Shown here: one piece after another, positions 34,338-42,103 of the stretch | Position numbering within the stretch: position 1 is the stretch's first letter | How the letters are laid out: every line of letters starts with the position of its first letter | Assembly (NCBI GenBank): GCA_934102335.1 | Contig: CAKOSP010000005.1 | Location: 62,001 to 126,000 of the forward strand | DNA: 64,000 nt | Reading direction: 5' to 3' | Source: an uncultured Bacilli bacterium | Lineage (GTDB): Bacteria > Bacillota_I > Bacilli_A > RF39 > UBA660 | Program-made: the position numbers and the translations under genes | Notes under the pieces: generated by a model | The model's database searches: none | What the model was told of the DNA's origin: nothing | The model's input: the letters and a program-made list of their open reading frames with translations, nothing else

Positions 34338-36428
34338 ATGTTAGTAAAAATATTAGGTTATATAATGACATTTTGTTATTCTATTTTTAATAATTATGGA
34401 GTAGCTATTATATTATTTACTTTTTTAAGTAAAATTATATTGTTACCGATAAGTATTTGGGTTCAAAAGAATTCAATTAAAATGGTAAAAATGCAACCAG
34501 AGATTAATAAGATTAAAATTAATTATTTTGGCGATAAAGATAAGATTGCTGATGAAACAGCAAAACTTTATAAAAAGGAAAAGTATAATGCATTTATTTC
34601 TTTGATTCCGCTGTTTGTCCAAATTTTATTATTAGTTGGTTTAGTTAAAGTAATTAATAATCCATTAAGTTATATTTTAAATGTTAAAGATGATGAAACA
34701 AATAGATTTAAGAGTGTTTTATTAGAATCAGATTCTAGTATAGATCCTGAATCATCTTCACTTGAATTGTTGGTAGTTAAAGATATTAAAAATGGAAATG
34801 TTGAAAAGTATAATACTATTAAAGTAAACTGTGAAGATTATGATAAAACTATTGAAAAAATCAATGGTTTAGAATTAAATTTTTTAGGTTTTGATATGAG
34901 TTGGATTGCTCAAAGACAAGGTGGTATTGCAATACTTATTCCTATTATTGCAGGTCTTAGTGCTTTAATTATGTGTATTGGACAAAATATAATGAACGTC
35001 TTACAACAGGAACAATCTAAGTTTAACAAATGGGGAATGGTAGTACTTTCAGTGGGACTTTCACTATATTTAGGATTCTTTGTTCCAGCTGGAGTTGCAC
35101 TTTATTGGACTTTTAGTAACTTGTTTGCTGTAGTATTGCAATGGCTTTTAAATATTTGGATTAATCCTAAAAAGTATGTTGATTTTGAAGCATTAGAAAA
35201 AGCTCAAGCGGAATTAAAAGAGTTATCTAATTTAGATAAAAAGAAGAAAAGAACTAAAGAGCAGAGAAAAAAAGAAAGAATGGATTATAAAAGATTCTTT
35301 AAAATTGCAAATAAAAAATTAGTTTTTTATTCAGAAAGTAATGGTTTTTATAAATATTATAAAGGTATTATTGAATATTTACTTAAACATACAAATATTG
35401 TTATTCATTATATAACTAGTGATTTTAATGATAATATATTTAACTTAGAAAAAGAAAGTAATCAAATTAAAGCTTATTATATTGAAGAGAAAAAACTTAT
35501 AACTTTAATGATGAAAATGGATGCTGATGTTGTGGTTATGACTATGCCAGATTTAGATAATTATCATATTAAAAGAAGTTATGTGAGAAAAGATATTACT
35601 TATGTTTATATACCTCATGGTATAGATAGTATTAATTTAACTCAAAGATATAAAACAATTAATTCTTATGATGTATTTTTAGCCGCAGGTAAATATCAGA
35701 GATTAGAAGCAGAAAAGACTAATGAGTTATTTGGTTTAAATAATGAAATAGTTAATTGGGGATATACTTTAATTGATGATATGCTTGCAAATTATAAGAA
35801 AACTAAAAAGCAAGTTAAAGATTCGAAAATTAAATCTATATTAATAGCTCCGTCATGGCAAAAGGATAATATTTGTGATCTATGTTTAGATGAGTTATTA
35901 GATCAGTTAAAGAAAAATAAAGATTATCAAATAACTGTTAGACCTCATCCTCAAGAAGTTAGACATGCTAAAGAAAAATTTGATTTATTAAAAGAAAGAT
36001 ATAAGGATAATGATAATATAATTATTCAAACTGATTTTTCCAAAAATGCAGAAGTACTAGAAGCTGATTTATTGATAACAGATTGGTCGGGTATTGGCTA
36101 TGAATATGCATTTACTACGAAAAAACCGGTTTTATACATTGATACTCCTATGAAAGTTATGAATCCACATTATAAAGATATTGGCATTGAACCTTTTAAT
36201 ATTTGGACACGTAACGTTATTGGAAAATCATTAAAACCTACAGAATTATCTAAAGTTAATAAAATAGTTAAAGAACTACTTTCAAATGGAGAAAGTTATA
36301 AAAAAGATATAACTAATTTATTAAATGATAGTGTTTATAATCTAGGACACGCTGATGAAGCGGGAGCTTTAGCGATTATAGATTGTGTTAAAAAACGTAT
36401 TAAAGAAAGGAAGGAAAATGATGATTAG
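34338..36428 (+). CDS. fusion of a YidC/Oxa1-like insertase domain with a CDP-glycerol-type glycerophosphotransferase domain
   Basis: A 696-residue, two-domain protein. Residues 1-280 are a YidC/Oxa1 domain: five hydrophobic segments, LPISIWVQ with a Lys (Lys32) where classical insertases carry the groove Arg, MQPEINKIK and the cytoplasmic hairpin KLYKKEKYNAFISLIPLFVQ, plus an inserted outside domain around residues 112-180. A basic linker leads to residues 320-696, which resemble TagB/TagF-type CDP-glycerol polymerases: YIPHGIDSINL, ITVRPHPQEVR, LITDWSGIGYEYAF and PVLYIDTP. ATG 34338 follows GAGGTGA. A role in membrane-coupled polymer transfer is inferred. Confidence 0.85.
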   Translation: MLVKILGYIMTFCYSIFNNYGVAIILFTFLSKIILLPISIWVQKNSIKMVKMQPEINKIKINYFGDKDKIADETAKLYKKEKYNAFISLIPLFVQILLLVGLVKVINNPLSYILNVKDDETNRFKSVLLESDSSIDPESSSLELLVVKDIKNGNVEKYNTIKVNCEDYDKTIEKINGLELNFLGFDMSWIAQRQGGIAILIPIIAGLSALIMCIGQNIMNVLQQEQSKFNKWGMVVLSVGLSLYLGFFVPAGVALYWTFSNLFAVVLQWLLNIWINPKKYVDFEALEKAQAELKELSNLDKKKKRTKEQRKKERMDYKRFFKIANKKLVFYSESNGFYKYYKGIIEYLLKHTNIVIHYITSDFNDNIFNLEKESNQIKAYYIEEKKLITLMMKMDADVVVMTMPDLDNYHIKRSYVRKDITYVYIPHGIDSINLTQRYKTINSYDVFLAAGKYQRLEAEKTNELFGLNNEIVNWGYTLIDDMLANYKKTKKQVKDSKIKSILIAPSWQKDNICDLCLDELLDQLKKNKDYQITVRPHPQEVRHAKEKFDLLKERYKDNDNIIIQTDFSKNAEVLEADLLITDWSGIGYEYAFTTKKPVLYIDTPMKVMNPHYKDIGIEPFNIWTRNVIGKSLKPTELSKVNKIVKELLSNGESYKKDITNLLNDSVYNLGHADEAGALAIIDCVKKRIKERKENDD

Positions 36429-36615
36429 TTTAGGCTATATTGATCCATCAGTTATGACTTATGCTATTCAAGCTGCAGCAGGAATTGTAATTGCAGTTGG
36501 TGCTTTTCTTGGAATTTATTTTAGAAAAATAAAGAAAAAGGTAAGTAAAAAACTTGGTGTAGATGAAAATAGAAATAAAGAAGTTGAATCTGATGAGATT
36601 AAAATAAATAAATAA
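36418..36615 (+). CDS. small single-pass membrane protein
   Basis: A 64-65 residue protein with one membrane segment (TYAIQAAAGIVIAVGAFLGIYF) and a basic, then acidic, cytoplasmic tail. Start at ATG 36418 or 36421 after AAAGGAAGG; the start overlaps the end of the YidC fusion gene. Its tight coupling suggests an accessory subunit for that protein. Function unknown. Its stop is within a tetranucleotide AAAT repeat. Confidence 0.7.
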   Translation: MMISLGYIDPSVMTYAIQAAAGIVIAVGAFLGIYFRKIKKKVSKKLGVDENRNKEVESDEIKINK

Positions 36616-36625
36616 ATAAATAAAT
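36602..36625. repeat. (AAAT)6 tetranucleotide repeat
   Basis: Six tandem AAAT units overlapping the 3' end and stop codon of the small membrane protein gene and reaching the terminator. Slippage would change the last codons. Confidence 0.85.
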
Positions 36626-36656
36626 AGGTATCATGTTAAAAATGATATCTTTTTTT
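36626..36656 (+). terminator. intrinsic terminator
   Basis: 9-bp stem AGGTATCAT (36626-36634) / ATGATATCT (36642-36650) with 7-nt loop and a T7 tail. Confidence 0.8.
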
Positions 36657-36661
36657 GTATA

Positions 36662-36690
36662 TTAACAATTTTAATAGTTTTTGATATAAT
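36662..36690 (+). promoter_or_regulatory. promoter copy 1 (aminotransferase gene)
   Basis: TTAACA (36662-36667) and TATAAT (36685-36690), 17-bp spacing. The block from about 36661 to 36720, including the AAGGAAAGTGAT ribosome site and ATGTTAAAT start, is nearly repeated before lgt (39124-39183). Confidence 0.75.
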
Positions 36691-36712
36691 GAAACTTAAG
36701 GAAAGTGATGTT

Positions 36713-37786
36713 ATGTTAAATTTTACGGTTGGACCCGTTCAGTCAAATGATATAGTTAGGAGTATTGGTGCAGAGCAAGTACCTTATTTTAGAACTCCAG
36801 AATTTTCTAATTTAATGTTTGAAAATGAAAGATTAATAAAAAAATTTGTTAATGCTAGTGATGGTTCGAGGGTAGTATTTATTACTGGTTCTGGAACCTC
36901 ATCAATGGAATCATGTGTAATGCATATATTGAATGATAATGATAAGGCATTAGTTATAAATGGAGGAAGTTTTGGCCAAAGATTTGTTGATTTGTGCCAA
37001 TTGCATAAAATTCCATATGAAGAAATTAAATTAGATTATGGAAAAGGAGTTACAAAGGATATATTAGAAAGATATAAAAACAAGGGTTTTACAGCGTTAT
37101 TAGTGAATTATCATGAAACTTCAACTGGTGAGTTATATGACATGAATTTAATTAGTGATTTTTGTAAACAGAATAAGTTATTTTTAATGGTGGATACAAT
37201 AAGTTCATTTTTAGCTGATGAATTTGACATGTCAGAATTAAATGTTGATGTGATGATTACTGGATCTCAAAAAGCTTTAGCGTGCCCTCCAGGTATTTCT
37301 ATAATTGTATTATCAAAAGAAGCAATCGAAAGAATAAATAATAATGAGACAAAATGTCTGTATTTAGATCTTAAAAGTGCATTAAAAAATGGTGAACGTG
37401 GACAAACTCCTTTTACACCAGCAGTGGGAATTTTAAGACAAATAAATGTTAGACTAAAGCAATTGGAAAATGATGGTGGCGTAAAAGCAAGTATAAAAAA
37501 CACAAAAATGCTTGCAGAATATTTTAGAACATCAATTAAAGATTTACCATTAGAGATATTACCGGATAATTGTTCAAATGCAGTAACTGCCTTAAAGCCT
37601 AAGAATCATAATGCTTATAAAATATTTGAAGTATTAAAAGATAAATATCATATATGGGTGTGCCCAAATGGTGGAAATTTAAAAGATGAAATATTTAGAG
37701 TTGGACATATAGGTTATTTAACTATTGGCGATTATGATGAATTGATAAGTGCATTAAGAAAAATGCATGAAGATGGAGTATTTTAA
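36713..37786 (+). CDS. class V aminotransferase (2-aminoethylphosphonate--pyruvate/alanine--glyoxylate type)
   Basis: A 357-residue PLP enzyme. The N-terminal FTVGPVQ is a class V feature, FITGSGTSSMESC is the cofactor-phosphate loop, and the Schiff-base lysine is in TGSQKALACPPG. It resembles 2-aminoethylphosphonate and alanine-glyoxylate transaminases, but its substrate here is unknown; the next gene suggests an amino-alcohol or sugar precursor. Start is ATG 36713 after AAGGAAAGTGA; the ATG at 36689 is in the -10 box. Its last base is the first of the next gene. Confidence 0.85.
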   Translation: MLNFTVGPVQSNDIVRSIGAEQVPYFRTPEFSNLMFENERLIKKFVNASDGSRVVFITGSGTSSMESCVMHILNDNDKALVINGGSFGQRFVDLCQLHKIPYEEIKLDYGKGVTKDILERYKNKGFTALLVNYHETSTGELYDMNLISDFCKQNKLFLMVDTISSFLADEFDMSELNVDVMITGSQKALACPPGISIIVLSKEAIERINNNETKCLYLDLKSALKNGERGQTPFTPAVGILRQINVRLKQLENDGGVKASIKNTKMLAEYFRTSIKDLPLEILPDNCSNAVTALKPKNHNAYKIFEVLKDKYHIWVCPNGGNLKDEIFRVGHIGYLTIGDYDELISALRKMHEDGVF

Positions 37787-39111
37787 TGAAAAAAGTAATA
37801 ACTTATGGTTCGTTTGATTATTTACATTTTGGACATATAAGGCTTTTAGAAAGAGCTAAGTCATTAGGCGATTATTTAATTGTTGGAGTAACTAGCGAGG
37901 ATTATGATCGTAAACGTGGTAAAATTAACGTCCAACAATCTTTAGCTCAACGAATTGATAATGTAAGAAAAACAGGTCTTGCTGATGAAATTATAGTTGA
38001 GGAATATATTGGTCAAAAAATTGATGATATAAAAAGATATGATATTGATATTTTTACTATTGGCTCGGATTGGAAAGGAAAATTCGATTATTTGAAAGAA
38101 TATTGTGAAGTTGTTTATCTTCCAAGAACTAAAGGCATTTCTAGCACAGAAATTAGATGTAAAAATAATGATATTAAACTTGGATTAATTGGTGATGATT
38201 TAAATTATTTAAAAAGATATCAAAATGAAGATAGATTTGTTAATGGCATAAATGTCGTAGGAGTTTGTTCTAATAATAAAGAAGTAAGTACAATATTTTC
38301 TGATTTGCAAATTATAACTGATGACATAGATGAATTAATAAAACATGTTGATGCTATATATATTGATAGTTCAGTGAATCAACATTATATTCAAATAAAA
38401 AAAGCTTTAGAAAATAAAAAACATGTACTTTGTGAATCTCCTATTTGTTTAAATAAAAGTGAATTTAAAGATTTACAAGCCATAGCTAAAAAAAATAATG
38501 TTATTTTGATGGATGCTATTAGAGTGGCTTATTCTACAGCCTATTCTAGGTTATTGCTTCTTTTAAAAGGCGGAGAGATAGGTAATATTTTATCTGTTGA
38601 TGTAACTATAACTAGTTTAAATAAGTTTTTAAAAAGTGGACATGCATATAGTTTTATGAATTGGGGTGCTCAAGCATTGTTGCCTGTTTTAGATATACTT
38701 GGCAACAATTATAAAGATTATAGATTTTATACTAAATTTATAGATAGGAAAAAAGAAGAGGATATTTTTACTAGATTAGATTTGTGTTATAAAAATGCTG
38801 TTGCTTGTGTTAAGGTTGCTGAAGGTGCTAAATCAGAAGGGGAATTGATTATAACTGGAACGCTAGGCTATGTCATTGTTCCGGCACCATGGTGGAAACT
38901 TGATTATTTTGAAATTAGATATGAAAATACTAATGATAATAAAAGATTTTTTTATCAATTAGATGGTGAAGGCATCAGATATCAGTTACTTTCTTTTATT
39001 CAAACTATAAATGGAAAAAAAGATTATGCAGCTGTATCAAATGTAAATAGCGAAGCAATTTGTGAATTTATGAACAGGTTTGTAAAAAAAGAAAATATGT
39101 TTTATTTGTAA
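37786..39111 (+). CDS. fusion of a TagD-type cytidylyltransferase with a Gfo/Idh/MocA-type domain
   Basis: A 441-residue two-domain protein. Residues 1-130 are a glycerol-3-phosphate cytidylyltransferase-like domain: TYGSFDYLHFGHIRLLERAK with the HxGH motif, and KGISSTEIR at the end. Residues ~135-441 are a Gfo/Idh/MocA domain: a weak dinucleotide motif (LGLIGDDLN, fewer Gly than usual) and KHVLCESPICLNKSE, where the usual catalytic Lys of EKP is Ser. So redox activity is doubtful. It probably makes a CDP-alcohol for the polymer. Its start overlaps the aminotransferase stop. Confidence 0.85.
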   Translation: MKKVITYGSFDYLHFGHIRLLERAKSLGDYLIVGVTSEDYDRKRGKINVQQSLAQRIDNVRKTGLADEIIVEEYIGQKIDDIKRYDIDIFTIGSDWKGKFDYLKEYCEVVYLPRTKGISSTEIRCKNNDIKLGLIGDDLNYLKRYQNEDRFVNGINVVGVCSNNKEVSTIFSDLQIITDDIDELIKHVDAIYIDSSVNQHYIQIKKALENKKHVLCESPICLNKSEFKDLQAIAKKNNVILMDAIRVAYSTAYSRLLLLLKGGEIGNILSVDVTITSLNKFLKSGHAYSFMNWGAQALLPVLDILGNNYKDYRFYTKFIDRKKEEDIFTRLDLCYKNAVACVKVAEGAKSEGELIITGTLGYVIVPAPWWKLDYFEIRYENTNDNKRFFYQLDGEGIRYQLLSFIQTINGKKDYAAVSNVNSEAICEFMNRFVKKENMFYL

Positions 39112-39124
39112 TATTATAAATGGA

Positions 39125-39153
39125 TTAACAAATTAAATAGTTTTTGATATAAT
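39125..39153 (+). promoter_or_regulatory. promoter copy 2 (lgt)
   Basis: TTAACA (39125-39130) and TATAAT (39148-39153), 17-bp spacing, in a ~60-bp block very similar to that upstream of the aminotransferase gene. Confidence 0.75.
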
Positions 39154-39175
39154 AACTTTTAAGGAAAGTGATTTT

Positions 39176-39997
39176 ATGTTAAATATTAATCCAGTAATGT
39201 TTAGTTTGGGTAATATTGAAATTAGATATTATTCTTTTTTTATTTTAATTAGTGTTGTTTTGGCAATTTTGTTGCTTATAAAAGAGGGAAAAAGATTTGG
39301 CTATTCCAAGGATGATTTATTTGATTTAGCATTTTGGACAATTTTGTTTGGAATTATTGGAGCAAGAATTTATTATGTTATTTTTAACTTTTCGCTTTAT
39401 AAAGATAATTTAATTAGCATATTTAAAGTTTGGGAAGGGGGACTTGCGATTCATGGCGGTTTAATATTTGGAATTATAACTGCTTTTATATATTGTAAGA
39501 AAAAACATTTAGATATTATAAGAATTATAGATATATCTGTGGTTCCTTTATTACTTGCTCAAGCTATTGGCAGGTGGGGAAATTTCTTTAATGGCGAAGC
39601 TCATGGCGCGGTTACAACTCTTGAAAATTTACAACATTTACATTTACCAAATTTTATAATAAATGGTATGAATATTGATGGTCTTTATTATGAGCCAACA
39701 TTTTTATATGAATCTATTTGGTGTTTAATTGGCTTTGTTTTAATACTTATTATTAGACGTTTAAAATATGTAAAAAAGGGTACAATGATGTCATTTTATT
39801 TAATGTGGTACAGTGTTGGTAGATTTTATATCGAGTCTTTAAGAACTGATTCATTAATGCTTGGAGGTTTTAAAGTGGCTCAAATTGTTTCTTTGATAAT
39901 GTTTTTAATTGGTTTTGCTTACTTAATTTATACATTTAAATTACAAAAATATGAAAATCTTTATAATATTGACGAACAAAAGTCGATAAGTATTTAA
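39176..39997 (+). CDS. lgt: prolipoprotein diacylglyceryl transferase
   Basis: Integral membrane enzyme that adds diacylglyceryl to the lipobox Cys of prolipoproteins. Seven hydrophobic segments; conserved features are YYSFFILISV, the GARIYYVIF region, EGGLAIHGGLIFGI, and the signature AQAIGRWGNFFNGEAHG near residues 134-150. 273 residues is typical. ATG 39176 follows AAGGAAAGTG. A lipobox protein that may be its substrate is at 59978. Confidence 0.95.
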   Translation: MLNINPVMFSLGNIEIRYYSFFILISVVLAILLLIKEGKRFGYSKDDLFDLAFWTILFGIIGARIYYVIFNFSLYKDNLISIFKVWEGGLAIHGGLIFGIITAFIYCKKKHLDIIRIIDISVVPLLLAQAIGRWGNFFNGEAHGAVTTLENLQHLHLPNFIINGMNIDGLYYEPTFLYESIWCLIGFVLILIIRRLKYVKKGTMMSFYLMWYSVGRFYIESLRTDSLMLGGFKVAQIVSLIMFLIGFAYLIYTFKLQKYENLYNIDEQKSISI

Positions 39998-39998
39998 C

Positions 39999-40027
39999 TT
40001 TACTTTTGGTGTAGTTCTCAGTATAAT
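39999..40027 (+). promoter_or_regulatory. probable promoter of the cysS leader
   Basis: TTTACT (39999-40004) and TATAAT (40022-40027), 17-bp spacing. It would start RNA at about 40033, right at the leader peptide's AGGAG site. Confidence 0.6.
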
Positions 40028-40044
40028 TATTTTAGGAGATTAAT

Positions 40045-40077
40045 ATGTATCAAAAACGATGTTGCCTTTTTAATTAA
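40045..40077 (+). CDS. 10-residue leader peptide with tandem Cys codons
   Basis: ORF of ten codons, MYQKRCCLFN, preceded by AGGAG (40034-40038) with six-base spacing to ATG. Codons 6-7 are TGT TGC (40060-40065). It lies directly upstream of cysS and a downstream hairpin begins at the second Cys codon. The pattern fits a cysteine-sensing leader peptide that controls cysS. Confidence 0.7.
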   Translation: MYQKRCCLFN

Positions 40078-40101
40078 TTTTAGAATATTATTTAATAAAG
40101 G
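40065..40101 (+). promoter_or_regulatory. hairpin hiding the cysS ribosome-binding site
   Basis: CCTTTTTAATTAAT (40065-40078) pairs with ATTATTTAATAAAGG (40087-40101): 13 pairs with one bulge (T96) and one T-T mismatch, 8-nt loop. The right arm ends in AAAGG (40097-40101), the cysS Shine-Dalgarno. The left arm overlaps codons 7-10 and stop of the leader peptide. No T run follows, so control would be translational. Confidence 0.65.
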
Positions 40102-40109
40102 AGAGAAAA

Positions 40110-41420
40110 ATGAAAATTTATAATACATTAACGGCTAAATTAGAGGAATTTAAAACAATTCATCCAGGTGAGGTTAACATGTATGTGTGTGGACCAACCG
40201 TTTATAATTATTCTCATATTGGAAACATGTTGCCTCCAATTATTTTTGATATGGTACAAAGATACTTTAAATATTTAGGCTATAAAGTTAATTATGTTTC
40301 TAATTTTACTGACGTTGATGATAAGATTATCGATACTGCAATAAACGAGGGCATAACTGAAAAAGAATTAACTGATAAATTTATAAAGATATATCTTGAT
40401 AATATGAAAGATTTAAATTGTGAACAAATCTATAAAAGACCTAGAGTTACTGAAACTATGCCGGAGATTATAGATTTTATAGATTTACTTTTAAAAAAAG
40501 GATATGCTTATAAAAACGGAACAGATGTTTATTTTGATGTGTCAAAAATTGATTCGTATGGAGCAATATCTAAGCAAAAACTTGATGAATTAAATGCTGG
40601 ATCTAGGATAGAAGTATCTTCACAAAAACATAGTCCTTATGATTTTGTATTATGGAAATATACTACTAAAGGAATTACTTGGGATGCACCATTTGGTGTA
40701 GGAAGACCTGGTTGGCATACTGAGTGTGTAGTAATGATTAATAAAATTTTAGGTAGTTTAATTGATATTCATGGTGGTGGAGTAGATTTAAAATTTCCAC
40801 ATCATGAAAATGAGAGAGCTCAAAGTCTAGCTGCAAATAATACAGGACTTGCAAATTATTGGATGCATAATGGGCATGTTTTAGTTAATGGTGTTAAGAT
40901 GAGTAAGTCTTTAGGAAACTTTATATTAGCTAATGACGTTTTAAAAAAATATAATTCTAATGTAATTCGTTTAGCTATCTTTAAGAGTCATTATAGAACT
41001 CCAATTGATTTTAAAGATGATATATTTAAAGAAGCAATGGTTTTGGATGAGAAAATTGCTAATGCTTTAAAACAAGCTAATATTAGTATTAAATTAAATG
41101 GGTATAAAGTTGGTAATTTAAATAAAGATGAAAAAATTAATGAAATTATGGATGAAGATTTTAATACTCCTAATCTAATGACTTATCAAATGGAATTGCT
41201 TAAAGAATTAAATAGTGCTATACGTTCCAACACAGATTTTTCACAAATCTATGATAAACTTCAATTAATCAATTATATATTGGGATTAAAATATGATTTT
41301 AAAGAATTAACTGATGATAATATTTTAGTTTATAATAATTGGTTAGAAAATAGAAAGAATAAAAATTTCGAAGAAGCTGATAAACTTCGTGAAGTTTTAA
41401 TTCAAAGAAATATTTTATAG
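40110..41420 (+). CDS. cysS: cysteinyl-tRNA synthetase
   Basis: Class I synthetase charging tRNA-Cys. Conserved elements: YVCGPTVYNYSHIGNM (the zinc-site Cys and the HIGN form of the HIGH motif), PFGVGRPGWHTECVVM, DIHGGGVDLKFPHHENERAQ and the KMSKSLGNF loop near residue 267. At 436 residues it is slightly short but complete. ATG 40110 follows AAAGGAG. It appears to be controlled by the leader peptide and hairpin just upstream instead of a T-box. The YugP-like peptidase gene begins 11 bases downstream. Confidence 0.95.
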   Translation: MKIYNTLTAKLEEFKTIHPGEVNMYVCGPTVYNYSHIGNMLPPIIFDMVQRYFKYLGYKVNYVSNFTDVDDKIIDTAINEGITEKELTDKFIKIYLDNMKDLNCEQIYKRPRVTETMPEIIDFIDLLLKKGYAYKNGTDVYFDVSKIDSYGAISKQKLDELNAGSRIEVSSQKHSPYDFVLWKYTTKGITWDAPFGVGRPGWHTECVVMINKILGSLIDIHGGGVDLKFPHHENERAQSLAANNTGLANYWMHNGHVLVNGVKMSKSLGNFILANDVLKKYNSNVIRLAIFKSHYRTPIDFKDDIFKEAMVLDEKIANALKQANISIKLNGYKVGNLNKDEKINEIMDEDFNTPNLMTYQMELLKELNSAIRSNTDFSQIYDKLQLINYILGLKYDFKELTDDNILVYNNWLENRKNKNFEEADKLREVLIQRNIL

Positions 41421-41431
41421 TAGGTGATTTT

Positions 41432-42103
41432 ATGGATTTATTACTTTTAATACTTATTCTTGCCATTCCAGCCATAGCTCAAGCAAAAGTTAGTATAACT
41501 TATAGTAGATTTAAAAAAGTTAGTAACGATAAGAATCTTACTGGTCAAGAAGTTGCAAGAAAAATATTAGATAAAAATGGACTTGAAGATGTCTATATAG
41601 TTGAAGTTTCTGGTAATTTAACTGATCATTATGATCCTAGTAGAAAAGTAGTTAGATTATCTAGTGATGTTTATCATAATGCCTCAGTTTCATCAGTTGC
41701 TATAGCAGCTCATGAATGTGGTCATGCAATTCAAGATAAAGAAGGATATTTTTATATGCGTTTACGTAGTTTAATTTATCCTGTGGTTAGAATAGGAACT
41801 TCTTTATCTTATTTTGTAATTATGATTGGTTTAATTGCTCAAGCTTTAAATTTAATATATATTGGTATTGCTTTAGTAGGTCTAGGTTTGGTATTCCAAT
41901 TAGTAACTTTACCTGTAGAGTTTAATGCTTCTAAAAGAGCTATGAAACAATTAGAACAGTTAAAATTAATAAGTGATTTAGAAGGTTATGATGTTAAATC
42001 TGTATTAAGTGCTGCAGCAATGACTTATGTAGCTGGTGTACTTTCTAGTGCACTTGAAATTGTTAGGTTAGTCTTAGCCTTTGGTGGAAATGATAGAAAA
42101 TGA
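41432..42103 (+). CDS. YugP-like neutral zinc metallopeptidase (membrane)
   Basis: A 223-residue membrane protein of the Zn_peptidase_2 family. It has an N-terminal hydrophobic segment, the zinc-binding AIAAHECGHAIQD near residues 90-102, and two or three C-terminal membrane segments with the family's LPVEFNASKRA. It starts after TAGGTGAT, 11 bases from cysS, and overlaps the next gene (ATGA). The physiological substrate is not known for the family. Confidence 0.9.
   Translation: MDLLLLILILAIPAIAQAKVSITYSRFKKVSNDKNLTGQEVARKILDKNGLEDVYIVEVSGNLTDHYDPSRKVVRLSSDVYHNASVSSVAIAAHECGHAIQDKEGYFYMRLRSLIYPVVRIGTSLSYFVIMIGLIAQALNLIYIGIALVGLGLVFQLVTLPVEFNASKRAMKQLEQLKLISDLEGYDVKSVLSAAAMTYVAGVLSSALEIVRLVLAFGGNDRK

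Noticed and set aside
39998..40109. A T-box upstream of cysS
   Set aside because: The region is too short and has no GGTGGTACCGCG-like core or Stem I features; the leader-peptide model explains it better.
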